This document shows, in pieces, positions 53,989-61,999 of a stretch of DNA of 64,000 bases; the stretch's first letter is position 1, and each line of letters starts with the position of its first letter. A program made the position numbers and the translations under genes. A model generated the notes under the pieces. The model saw only the letters and a list, made by a program, of their open reading frames with translations, was not told the DNA's origin and did no database searches. This stretch comes from Shimia biformata (GTDB lineage Bacteria > Pseudomonadota > Alphaproteobacteria > Rhodobacterales > Rhodobacteraceae), in contig NZ_JAFEJK010000002.1 of the NCBI RefSeq assembly GCF_016888515.1, positions 5,868 to 69,867 of the forward strand. Reading direction: 5' to 3'.

Positions 53989-55020
53989 TTACAGTTGCCC
54001 CGCCGCGTTCAAACCACCAGTGGCATAACGCGGCACGTACCGCCCGACCCGCAGCGCGCGTTCAGGGTTCGAGGCATTGCCGTCCAGTGCCCGCTTCTTC
54101 ACGCCCTGCAGGATTCCGGCCATGCGAAAGAAGGTGAAGGCGACGTAGAAGCCAAGATTGTCGATCCCCGAAATCCCACGCCGGGCGCAATAGTCCTCGA
54201 CGAATTGCGCGTCGGTGGGCAATCCGTGGTCGGCCCGGTCGATCCCGGCCAGCCCGCGTCCTTCGGTGCCTGCGGGCATCGACCATTGCATCAGCACGGC
54301 GGCAAGGTCGGCATATGGGTGGCCAATCGTGGACAGTTCCCAGTCCAGCACCGCAAGGCAGCGCGGTTCGGCGCTGTGAAACAGCATGTTGTCGATGCGG
54401 AAATCGCCATGCACCAGCCCGCGCTGGCCGTCTTCGGGCGGGATATTTGCGTCAAGCCACGTGATCAGCGCCTCCATCTCGGCGATGTCGTCGGTCTGGC
54501 TGTTGCGGTACTGCTTGGTCCAGCGGTCGATCTGGCGGCGATAATAATTGCCCTCGGGCCCGTAATCCGACAGACCCACCGCGTCGATATCGACGTCGTG
54601 GATTGCCGCCAGAACGCGGCCCATCTCATTGATGATGGCCCAGCGTTCGCCCTTCGATTGCTCGGGCAGGGTCGGCAGGTTGAAATTGCGCCCGGCGACA
54701 TAGTCCATCACGTAGAAATCCGAGCCGATGACGCCCGGGTCCTCGCACAGTGCATACATCCGGCTGACCGGCACGTCCGACCCTGCCAGCGCTTTCTGCA
54801 CCCGGAATTCGCGATCCACCGCATGGGCGGATTTCAGCAGCTTCCCCGGCGGTTTCCGACGCAAGACCAGTTGCGGCCCGTCCGTGTCCAGACGGAAGGT
54901 CGGGTTGGACTGGCCGCCGGGAAACTTGGTGGCGCTTTTGATTTCGCGGACACCGGGAACCCGCCCCCGCAGCCATTTGGCAACAGAGACGGTATCCAGC
55001 GTGGTGACGTCCTGGCTCAT
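53989..55020 (-). CDS. APH-family phosphotransferase (ACAD10/11 kinase-like, LvaA-like)
   Basis: 343 residues, aminoglycoside-phosphotransferase/choline-kinase fold. The Gly-rich start FPGGQSNPTFRL, Lys-containing VLRRKPPG, Brenner motif LVHGDFRIDNMLFH (Asp near residue 206) and LDWELSTIGHPYADLA (metal Asp) are all intact. These features match the kinase domain of ACAD10/ACAD11 and bacterial homologues such as LvaA, which phosphorylate 4-hydroxyacyl-CoA. It is not expected to confer antibiotic resistance. It is the third gene of the MaoC-thiolase-kinase operon and lies 28 bp after the thiolase. The start was chosen to give the family N-terminus. Confidence 0.85.
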   Translation of the reverse strand: MSQDVTTLDTVSVAKWLRGRVPGVREIKSATKFPGGQSNPTFRLDTDGPQLVLRRKPPGKLLKSAHAVDREFRVQKALAGSDVPVSRMYALCEDPGVIGSDFYVMDYVAGRNFNLPTLPEQSKGERWAIINEMGRVLAAIHDVDIDAVGLSDYGPEGNYYRRQIDRWTKQYRNSQTDDIAEMEALITWLDANIPPEDGQRGLVHGDFRIDNMLFHSAEPRCLAVLDWELSTIGHPYADLAAVLMQWSMPAGTEGRGLAGIDRADHGLPTDAQFVEDYCARRGISGIDNLGFYVAFTFFRMAGILQGVKKRALDGNASNPERALRVGRYVPRYATGGLNAAGQL

Positions 55021-55048
55021 GCGCCCGGTTCCATCGTCTGGCCGCGCA

Positions 55049-56251
55049 TCACAGGACTTCGAACAGGCCCGCCGCGCCCATGCCGCCGCCGACGCACATG
55101 GTGCAGACAACATAGCGGGCGCCGCGCCGCTTGCCCTCGATCAGCGCGTGACCGACCATGCGGGCGCCCGACATGCCATAGGGATGACCGATCGAGATCG
55201 CGCCGCCATTGACGTTCAGGATCTCGTCCGGGATGCCCAGTACGCGCTGCGATTGCAGTACCTGGCAGGCGAAGGCTTCGTTCAGCTCCCAGAGGCCGAT
55301 ATCGTCGATCTTCAGCCCGTGTGCCTCCAAAAGTTTCGGCACGGCATAGATCGGGCCTACACCCATCTCGTCGGGTTCCAGACCCGCCGCCATCACGCCG
55401 ACATAGCGGCCCAGCGGTTCAAGTCCGCGTTTCTCCGCAAGCTTGGCTTCCATGATGACAGAGGCCGATGCACCGTCCGACAGTTGCGAGGCATTGCCCG
55501 CCGTGATGTGCTGGCCGACCTTGACCTTCTGGCCGTCCTTGAACACCGGCTGCAACCCTTGCAGGTTTTCAAGCGTGGTGCCGGGGCGGTTGCCCTCGTC
55601 CTTTTCCAGCGTCACGTCATGGAACGAAACCTCCTTGGTCTCGCGGTCCATCACGCCCATCGAGGTGGACATCGGCACGATCTCGTCGTCGAACTTGCCC
55701 GCTTCCTGCGCCGCTGCGGTGCGCTGTTGAGAGCGCAGCGCATAGGCGTCCTGATCCTCGCGGCTGACGCCATAGCGGTCCGCCACGATCTCGGCAGTTT
55801 CCAGCATGGTCATGTATAGTTCGGGCTTGTTCTCGGTAATCCAGGGGTCGCGGGCGCGGTCGGTGCGCATGTTCTGGTTCTGCACCAGCGAGATCGATTC
55901 GACCCCGCCGCCGATTACCACGTCCATGCCGTCATGCACGACCTGCTTCGCGGCCGTCGCAATTGCCATCATGCCGCTGGCGCATTGCCGGTCCAGCGAC
56001 ATGCCAGCGATGGTCACTGGCAAACCGGCGCGAACCGCCGCCTGACGGCCGATATTGCCCCCGGTCGACCCCTGCTGAAGCGCGCTGCCGATTACGCAGT
56101 CCTGAATTTCCGAGCCATCCAGCCCGGCGCGGCTGACCGCGTGGCTGACGGCATGGCCAATCAGCGCCTGCGCTTGTGTGTTGTTGAAAGCACCGCGATA
56201 GGCCTTGCCGATCGGGGTGCGTGCGGTTGAAACGATAACTGCGTCGCGCAT
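55049..56251 (-). CDS. Acetyl-CoA acyltransferase (thiolase)
   Basis: 400 residues, thiolase family. The nucleophilic Cys90 is in [11 protein letters not shown], His in [17 protein letters not shown], and the second Cys in [12 protein letters not shown]. It cleaves 3-oxoacyl-CoA to release acetyl-CoA (or propionyl-CoA), completing beta-oxidation begun by the enzymes on the other strand. GGAG lies 9 bases before the chosen ATG; ten additional codons upstream are possible. It follows the MaoC gene by 69 bp. Confidence 0.93.
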   Translation of the reverse strand: MRDAVIVSTARTPIGKAYRGAFNNTQAQALIGHAVSHAVSRAGLDGSEIQDCVIGSALQQGSTGGNIGRQAAVRAGLPVTIAGMSLDRQCASGMMAIATAAKQVVHDGMDVVIGGGVESISLVQNQNMRTDRARDPWITENKPELYMTMLETAEIVADRYGVSREDQDAYALRSQQRTAAAQEAGKFDDEIVPMSTSMGVMDRETKEVSFHDVTLEKDEGNRPGTTLENLQGLQPVFKDGQKVKVGQHITAGNASQLSDGASASVIMEAKLAEKRGLEPLGRYVGVMAAGLEPDEMGVGPIYAVPKLLEAHGLKIDDIGLWELNEAFACQVLQSQRVLGIPDEILNVNGGAISIGHPYGMSGARMVGHALIEGKRRGARYVVCTMCVGGGMGAAGLFEVL

Positions 56252-56320
56252 CAGGAAATGCTCCGTTCTTTCAATTTGCAAAAGCCAGTATATGGCGGTT
56301 TTCGTCTTGTGCGATTGGCG

Positions 56321-56788
56321 TCAGGCCGGTTTGACGGCGTCGTGACGCAACGTATGCCACTGGGCGACAAGGGCGGGTTTTTCACTGTCCTCGATCTCGA
56401 CCGTGACATTCCAGGTCAGTTTTCGGGTGCCGGGTTTCGGTTCGGCATAGTCGGCCAGCACGAACCGGCCGCGAATCCGCGACCCTGCCCGCACCGGCGA
56501 TAAGAAGCGGATGTGATCCAGCCCATAGTTGACGCCGGTCCCGGTCAGGTCCGGGCGACGCACGCATTCCGCGATCATCGCCGGCAATAGCGACAGGGTC
56601 AGGAAACCATGCGCGATGGTGCCACCAAAACCGGCTTCAGCGGCGGCCTCGGGGTCGAGGTGGATAAACTGACGGTCTCCGGTCGTGTCGGCAAAGGTGT
56701 CGATCATGGGTTGGTCTACGACCACCCAGGACGACATTCCGATTTCAATGCCGACGCTGTCAGCAAGGTTTTTGACGAGTGCGATCAT
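56321..56788 (-). CDS. MaoC-family (R)-specific enoyl-CoA hydratase-like protein
   Basis: 155 residues with a single hotdog domain. The catalytic Asp/His pair typical of MaoC/NodN proteins is visible in FADTTGDRQFIHLDPE and the following GGTIAHGFLTLSLLPAM. It hydrates enoyl-CoA or dehydrates 3-hydroxyacyl-CoA. It is the first gene of a minus-strand operon (MaoC, thiolase, kinase), whose promoter region is shared divergently with the Liv-type transporter and contains two copies of the island operator. Confidence 0.88.
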   Translation of the reverse strand: MIALVKNLADSVGIEIGMSSWVVVDQPMIDTFADTTGDRQFIHLDPEAAAEAGFGGTIAHGFLTLSLLPAMIAECVRRPDLTGTGVNYGLDHIRFLSPVRAGSRIRGRFVLADYAEPKPGTRKLTWNVTVEIEDSEKPALVAQWHTLRHDAVKPA

Positions 56789-56833
56789 CTTCCGCTCCCT
56801 TCATCGGGGCGGCATCACCCCATGTATTTCGCA

Positions 56834-56854
56834 TTGCGGAAAGTAATTCCGAAA
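56834..56854. promoter_or_regulatory. Island operator site b1
   Basis: TTGCGGAAA-GTA-ATTCCGAAA: the left arm matches 9 of 9 and the right arm 7 of 9 of TTGCGGAAA-N3-TTTCCGCAA. It lies 45 bp upstream of the MaoC start and immediately upstream of a -35-like TTGACT on the + strand. Confidence 0.75.
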
Positions 56855-56858
56855 ATTG

Positions 56859-56886
56859 TTGACTTTCGGGAATGAACCCGTATTCA
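56859..56886 (+). promoter_or_regulatory. Candidate sigma70 promoter of the Liv-type operon
   Basis: TTGACT (56859-56864) and TATTCA (56881-56886) are separated by 16 bp. The pair lies exactly between operator copies b1 and b2, so the predicted transcription start (around 56893) would be just before b2, a geometry suited to repression. Confidence 0.5.
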
Positions 56887-56900
56887 CTCGGCTTGTCAAT

Positions 56901-56921
56901 GGGTGGAAATATTTTCCGCAA
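56901..56921. promoter_or_regulatory. Island operator site b2
   Basis: GGGTGGAAA-TAT-TTTCCGCAA: the right arm matches 9 of 9 and the left 6 of 9. The inner 15-mer TGGAAATATTTTCCG also fits the IclR-type form TGGAAAT-N-ATTTCCA at 13 of 15 positions. It ends just before the ribosome-binding site GGAAGGAGG of the binding-protein gene. Confidence 0.75.
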
Positions 56922-56938
56922 TTTGGAAGGAGGACCAA

Positions 56939-58171
56939 ATGAACCTGTTCACCAAAGCGGCCCTGGCCGCGCTTGTCGGGGTTGCGCCGCTGTCGGTTCA
57001 TGCCGAAGAAACCCTGAAAATCGCCTTTATCGATCCGCTGTCCGGGCCGTTCGGCCCGTCGGGCGATGCCGCGCTGCGCCACTGGCAATATGCTGCGGAC
57101 GAGGTCAACAAGGGCGACGGCATCAACGGCCAGAAGGTCGAAATCGTTGCCTATGACAACAAGATCAATCCCAAGGAATCATTGGTTCAGCTGCAAAAGG
57201 CGCTGGATCAGGGCATCCGCTACATCGCGCAGGGCAACGGTTCGTCCGTGGCTTCGGCGCTGATCGATGCGATCGAGAAACACAACAAGCGCAACCCGGG
57301 CGAAGAGGTGCTTTTCCTCAACTATGCCGCCGTGGACCCGGCCTTCACAAACGAGCGCTGTTCGTTCTGGCACTTCCGTTTCGATTCGGATGCCGACATG
57401 AAAATGAACGCCGTGACCGACTGGCTGGTGGGCCAGCCGGACATCAAGAAGGTCTATATCATCGGTCAGGACTACAGCTTCGGCAAAGCCGTCGCCCATG
57501 CCGCGACCACGATGATCGCCGCCAAGCGCCCCGATATCGAGATTGTCGGCAACGAGCTGCACCCGCTGGGCAAGGTCAAGGACTTTACCCCTTACGTGCA
57601 AAAGATGATTTCGGCCGAGGCCGATGCCGTCATCACCGGGAACTGGGGCGCCGACATGGTGCTTCTGGTCAAGGCAGCGACATCGTCGGGTCACAAGGTT
57701 CCCTATCTGACCTACTACGCGGGCAGCCTTGGGGCCGCGACGATCATGGGTGAGGGTGCCGTTGGTCAGGTCAAGCAGATCTCGGAGATGAACACCAACC
57801 TCGAAACACCGGATGAGCAGGACATGCTGATCGACGGGTTCGAGACCAAGAACAGCGACATCAGCTATTACTACCACCGCATCTTCACCGCGATGGGCAT
57901 GTTCGATGCCGCCGCCACCGCCGCAGGCAGCGTCGAGCCGATCAAGGTCGCGATGGCGCTTGAGGGTATGGAATATGACACCGCCTATGGCCCTGTCACC
58001 ATGCGCGCCGACAACCACCAGATCCTGCAACCGCTCTACATGTCGACCTTCAGCGCGGACGTGAAACGCGATGTCGAGGATCTGGGGCTGGGATGGGCTT
58101 CGGGCGACGGCGACCGGATCGAGGCTGACAAAACCTCTATGCCCACATCCTGCGAGATGAAGCGCCCGTAA
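56939..58171 (+). CDS. Branched-chain amino acid-type ABC transporter substrate-binding protein
   Basis: 410 residues. Signal peptide NLFTKAALAALVGVAPLSVHA, then a Peripla_BP_6 (LivJ/LivK-like) domain: IAFIDPLSGPFGPSGDAALR, KALDQGIRYIAQGNGSSVAS and VYIIGQDYSFGKAVAHAA. Liv-type proteins outside true amino-acid systems often bind aromatic or aliphatic carboxylates or amides. Here the neighbours argue for the acid degraded by this island. AGGAGG precedes the ATG. First gene of a complete five-gene importer operon. Confidence 0.9.
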   Translation: MNLFTKAALAALVGVAPLSVHAEETLKIAFIDPLSGPFGPSGDAALRHWQYAADEVNKGDGINGQKVEIVAYDNKINPKESLVQLQKALDQGIRYIAQGNGSSVASALIDAIEKHNKRNPGEEVLFLNYAAVDPAFTNERCSFWHFRFDSDADMKMNAVTDWLVGQPDIKKVYIIGQDYSFGKAVAHAATTMIAAKRPDIEIVGNELHPLGKVKDFTPYVQKMISAEADAVITGNWGADMVLLVKAATSSGHKVPYLTYYAGSLGAATIMGEGAVGQVKQISEMNTNLETPDEQDMLIDGFETKNSDISYYYHRIFTAMGMFDAAATAAGSVEPIKVAMALEGMEYDTAYGPVTMRADNHQILQPLYMSTFSADVKRDVEDLGLGWASGDGDRIEADKTSMPTSCEMKRP

Positions 58172-58246
58172 TCCGGGCAGGTCATCACACATGAAACCGG
58201 GGCGTCGGGCCAGCCGCGCGACGCCCCCTTTTCAGCCGAGGCTCTC

Positions 58247-59179
58247 ATGGAAACCATCCTCTTTTCGCTTCTGAACGGGGTGATCTACGGGCTTCTCCTG
58301 TTCATGCTGTCCAGCGGTCTGACGCTGATTTTCAGCATGATGGGGATCCTGAATTTCGCCCATGCCAGTTTTTACATGCTGGGTGCCTATTTCGCGTTCA
58401 GCTTTACCCAGGTGACCAGTTTCTGGTTCGCTTTGATCTTTGCCCCGATCCTTGTCGGACTTCTGGGCGCTCTGGTCGAACGATGGGGGCTGCGCAGCGT
58501 TCACCAGCATGGCCACGTGGCAGAACTGCTGTTCACCTTTGGCCTGGCCTACCTGATCGACGAGGTGGTCAAGATCGTCTGGGGAAAGAACGCGGTGGAC
58601 TATCGCGTGCCAGAGTCGCTGGACTTTCCATTGTTCGAGCTGTTCGGCGCCCAGTATCCCGCCTATCGGATGTTCATCCTGGTGGTTGCCGTCGGGATGC
58701 TTGTGGCGCTCTGGTATCTTCTGAAACGCACGCGGATCGGCCTGATCATTCAGGCCGCGCTGACCCATCCGCATATGGTTGGACATCTGGGCCACAACGT
58801 ACCGCGCATCTTCATGGCCGTCTTCGGTGCCGGTTGCGCACTGGCGGGTCTCGCCGGTGTGATCGGCGGCAACTATCTTGTCACCGACCCGGCCATGGCC
58901 GCCTTCATGGGGCCGATTGTCTTTGTGGTCGTTGTCATCGGCGGGCTTGGCAGCCTTGAAGGGGCGTTCATCGCCTCGTTGCTGCTTGGCCTGTTGCAGA
59001 CCTTCGCCATCTCGATCGACGCCAATTTCTCGGATTTTCTGGGCTGGGCAGGGGTCACGGCGACAAGCGAACTTGGAAGCATCTCGATCTCCTCGCTGGC
59101 GCCGATGCTGCCTTTCCTTCTGTTGGTCCTGATCCTGATCGTGAAACCAACCGGACTGATGGGGGACCGTGAAGTATGA
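58247..59179 (+). CDS. Liv-type ABC transporter permease LivH
   Basis: 310 residues, BPD_transp_2 family of the LivH type with about eight hydrophobic helices: LLNGVIYGLLLFMLSSGLTL at the N-terminus and VVVIGGLGSLEGAFIASLLL near the C-terminus. It forms a heterodimer with LivM. The spacing of 75 bp from the binding-protein gene is the largest in this operon; its stop overlaps livM by ATGA. Confidence 0.92.
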   Translation: METILFSLLNGVIYGLLLFMLSSGLTLIFSMMGILNFAHASFYMLGAYFAFSFTQVTSFWFALIFAPILVGLLGALVERWGLRSVHQHGHVAELLFTFGLAYLIDEVVKIVWGKNAVDYRVPESLDFPLFELFGAQYPAYRMFILVVAVGMLVALWYLLKRTRIGLIIQAALTHPHMVGHLGHNVPRIFMAVFGAGCALAGLAGVIGGNYLVTDPAMAAFMGPIVFVVVVIGGLGSLEGAFIASLLLGLLQTFAISIDANFSDFLGWAGVTATSELGSISISSLAPMLPFLLLVLILIVKPTGLMGDREV

Positions 59180-60444
59180 CCGATACAGCCACACCCGATT
59201 TCGCCACCCTCAGCCCGTCGCGCGGACAGAAGTTCCGCCAGCGTGTGCTGCCGCTGATCGCGCTGGCGCTGATCCTGGCGCTGGTGCCCGCCCTGTCGCC
59301 GTCGCGCACGGTCTATTCGCTGCTGAACGCGGTTGGGATCAACATCGTCTTTGCCCTGTCCTACAACATGCTGTTGGGGCGCGGAGGGCTATTGTCCTTC
59401 GGCCACGCAGTCTATTTCGGTCTGGGCGGTTATGCCGCCATGCATGCCATGCGCGCGATCGAGGCCGGAGACGGCCTGTGGTCCGGCTTCCCGGTCTTCG
59501 GCCTGCCGGTTGTCGGCTTTGCCGCCGGTGCCCTTGCCGGGGCCGTGATCGGCTGGCCTTCGTGCCGTCGCGCCGGGACTGCGTTTGCCATGATCTCGCT
59601 TGGGGTTGCCGAACTGATCGCGGCGGCCGGTTTCATGTTCGCGTCGATCTTTGGCGGCGAAGAAGGCGTCACCGGCGACCGCATGAACGGGCCGGAACTG
59701 TTCGGCCTGTCGCTGGGTCCGGTTTCCGAGGTCTATCTGTTCATCGCCTTCTGGACCGTGGTCGGCACGGCGATGATCTTTGCCTTCACCCGCACGCCCC
59801 TGGGCAAGCTCAGTGAAGCCACGCGCGACAACCCCGAGCGGGTCCAGTTCATCGGCTTCGATCCGGTGCGTATCCGCTATATGGTGTTCATCGCGGCCGG
59901 GGCCTTTGCCGGTCTGTCGGGCGGCATGGCGGCGGTGAATTACGAAATCTTCACCCCGGAATCCCTGTCTCTGCACCCCTCGGGCTTTGTCCTTCTGATG
60001 GCTTACATCGGCGGTATCCGCTACTTCTCTGGGCCGATCCTTGGCGCGGTTGTGCTGACGGTGATGCAGTCGATGCTGTCGGATTTCACCGAGGCCTGGC
60101 TGCTTTACCTTGGGGTTCTGTTCATCGCGATCATCATGTTTGCGCCCGGCGGTCTGGCCGGCATCTTCCACGGCGTTGCCGGGACGGTGCGGCGTGACGG
60201 GGCAGGGCGCGCAGCGCGCTCGCTGGGTCTGAAGGCGGCGGGCGTCAGCTTGCTGCTGGTCGGTCTCATCGTTTTGATCGAAGTCGTGATCCGCTGGTCC
60301 AACGGCTATGGCGAGGTGTTCGAGCCCTTCGGCCTGATGTTGGAAACGGGGTCAGTCCTGACCTGGGTGTTGGTGGCCGGTCCCATCCTTGGTGGCGCGG
60401 CGCTGGTGCGCTTCGTCGCAAAGACAGATGAAGGAGGTGCGTGA
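59176..60444 (+). CDS. Liv-type ABC transporter permease LivM with C-terminal extension
   Basis: 422 residues. The LivM core contains NIVFALSYNMLLGRGGLLSFGH, AYFGLGGYAAMHA-like motifs and YIGGIRYFSGPILGAVVL. After the core (about residue 335) an extra segment of some 85 residues carries two further hydrophobic stretches (AAGVSLLLVGLIVLIEVVI; SVLTWVLVAGPILGGAALV). Many LivM proteins end near 330-350 residues, and the E. coli protein is long through an N-terminal rather than C-terminal extension. The function of the tail is unknown. Confidence 0.9.
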   Translation: MTDTATPDFATLSPSRGQKFRQRVLPLIALALILALVPALSPSRTVYSLLNAVGINIVFALSYNMLLGRGGLLSFGHAVYFGLGGYAAMHAMRAIEAGDGLWSGFPVFGLPVVGFAAGALAGAVIGWPSCRRAGTAFAMISLGVAELIAAAGFMFASIFGGEEGVTGDRMNGPELFGLSLGPVSEVYLFIAFWTVVGTAMIFAFTRTPLGKLSEATRDNPERVQFIGFDPVRIRYMVFIAAGAFAGLSGGMAAVNYEIFTPESLSLHPSGFVLLMAYIGGIRYFSGPILGAVVLTVMQSMLSDFTEAWLLYLGVLFIAIIMFAPGGLAGIFHGVAGTVRRDGAGRAARSLGLKAAGVSLLLVGLIVLIEVVIRWSNGYGEVFEPFGLMLETGSVLTWVLVAGPILGGAALVRFVAKTDEGGA

Positions 60445-61220
60445 TGTCGACACCCGCATTGGAAATCGCCGGGCTGCACAAAAAGTTCGGACCGGCCCAT
60501 ATTATCCGCGGTGTGGACCTGACCATCGCCAAGGGTGAACGCCACGCGATCATCGGGCCGAACGGGGCCGGGAAGTCGACCCTGTTCAACCTGATCTCGG
60601 GCTATTTTCAGCCCAGCGAAGGCAGCGTCACGATGAACGGCGCGCCGATCTCTGGCTTGCCTGCGTTCGAGATCAACCGCCGCGGCCTGTCGCGCAGCTT
60701 TCAGGTATCGAACATTTTTGCCAACATGACGGTGCGCGAAAACGTGCGCTGCGGCGTGTTGCATTCGATGGGCTATGGCTACAGCTTCTGGCGCAACATC
60801 GGCAACCTGCGCAGCGTGCAGGAAAAGACCGCCGAAATCCTCGAAAAGGTAGAGCTTCTGGACAAGGCCCATGTGCCTGCCGCGTTGCTGCCTTATGCAG
60901 ACCAGCGCACGCTGGAGATCGCGGTCACCATCGCGGGCGGGGCGGATGTCATCCTGCTGGATGAACCCACCGCAGGGATGAGCCATTCCGAAACCGACCG
61001 CGCCGTGGCGCTGATCCGCAAGGCGACCGAGGGCAAGACCCTGTTGATCGTCGAACATGACATGGGCGTGGTCTTTGACCTTGCCGACACGATCAGCGTC
61101 CTTGTCTACGGCGAGATCATCGCTTCGGGCAAACCCGAGGACATTCGTGGCAACCCCAAGGTCCGCGAGGCCTATCTGGGCGATGAGGCCGACCAGCAAG
61201 CGATTGGAGGTGCAGCATGA
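60444..61220 (+). CDS. Liv-type ABC transporter ATP-binding protein LivG
   Basis: 258 residues. Walker A GPNGAGKSTLFNLISG, Q-loop region RGLSRSFQVSNIFANMTV, Walker B DVILLDEPTAGMSHSE and H-switch IVEHDMGVVF are present. The signature region is LPYADQRTLEIAVTIAGG, a degenerate LSGGQ usual for LivG relatives. AAGGAGG lies 6 bases before the chosen ATG, which overlaps the livM stop by one base. It overlaps livF by ATGA. Confidence 0.92.
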   Translation: MSTPALEIAGLHKKFGPAHIIRGVDLTIAKGERHAIIGPNGAGKSTLFNLISGYFQPSEGSVTMNGAPISGLPAFEINRRGLSRSFQVSNIFANMTVRENVRCGVLHSMGYGYSFWRNIGNLRSVQEKTAEILEKVELLDKAHVPAALLPYADQRTLEIAVTIAGGADVILLDEPTAGMSHSETDRAVALIRKATEGKTLLIVEHDMGVVFDLADTISVLVYGEIIASGKPEDIRGNPKVREAYLGDEADQQAIGGAA

Positions 61221-61930
61221 GCGCGACCGAACCCATGCTGAAAGTGGAAGACCTGCATGCCTATTACGGCAAGAGCCATGTCTTGCAGGGCGTCGACCTC
61301 GAAATCATGCCCGGCGAGGTGGTGGCGCTTCTGGGGCGCAACGGGGTGGGGCGGTCGACCACGGCCAAGGCCATCATGGGCGAGGTCGCGCCGCAGGGCC
61401 GGGTGACGTTCAAGGGACAGCCGATCTCGGGGATGGAAAGCCACCAGATCGCCCGGCTGGGCCTGGGATACGTGCCGGAAAACCGCGACATCTTCCCCAT
61501 GATGACGGTGCGCGAGAACCTGATCCTTGGCATCAAGAACATGCGAGCGACCGGGCGCTGGAACATCGATGACATGCTCGACATGTTCCCGAACCTCAAG
61601 ACCCGCGCGGACACTTTGGCCGGGGTTCTTTCGGGGGGCGAGAAACAGATGCTGACGATCTGCCGGACCCTGATGGGGGACCCCGATCTTGTCATCATCG
61701 ACGAACCGACCGAGGGGCTGGCCCCGAAGATCGTGCATCAGGTCGGCGACCTGATTGCCACTATCGCCAAGGCAGGTGTGGCGATCCTTCTGGTCGAGCA
61801 AAAACTGTCGATCGCGCTGCGGATCGCCGACAAGGTCTATGTCATGGGCCACGGCAACATCGTCTATTCCGGCACGCCCAAAGAGTTCCTTGAACGGGAT
61901 GACGTGCGCCGCGAATGGCTGGAAGTCTGA
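61217..61930 (+). CDS. Liv-type ABC transporter ATP-binding protein LivF, Walker A Lys replaced by Arg
   Basis: 237 residues. The P-loop reads GRNGVGRSTTAKAIMG: the nucleotide-binding Lys of GxxGxGKST is Arg. The remaining motifs are normal: LSGGEKQMLTICRTLMG, LVIIDEPTEGLAPKI and LLVEQKLSIALRIAD. If the substitution lowers ATPase activity, LivG would be the main motor of an asymmetric pair. The reading at this codon (CGG) is clear. The gene ends the operon; a terminator follows. Confidence 0.92.
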   Translation: MSATEPMLKVEDLHAYYGKSHVLQGVDLEIMPGEVVALLGRNGVGRSTTAKAIMGEVAPQGRVTFKGQPISGMESHQIARLGLGYVPENRDIFPMMTVRENLILGIKNMRATGRWNIDDMLDMFPNLKTRADTLAGVLSGGEKQMLTICRTLMGDPDLVIIDEPTEGLAPKIVHQVGDLIATIAKAGVAILLVEQKLSIALRIADKVYVMGHGNIVYSGTPKEFLERDDVRREWLEV

Positions 61931-61956
61931 GCCCGCATCCCCGTGAGGCACAGATT

Positions 61957-61996
61957 GGGCGGGTCCTTGTTGTTTTCCCGGACCCGCCCGCTTTTT
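61957..61996 (+). terminator. Rho-independent terminator of the Liv-type operon
   Basis: GGGCGGGTCC and GGACCCGCCC form a 10-bp perfect stem with a 13-base loop, followed by GCTTTTTGG on the + strand, 26 bp after the livF stop. Confidence 0.88.
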
Positions 61997-61999
61997 GGA

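Noticed and set aside
53989-55020. Aminoglycoside resistance enzyme
   Set aside because: The APH fold is shared, but the sequence features and the acyl-CoA gene context match ACAD10/11-type kinases.
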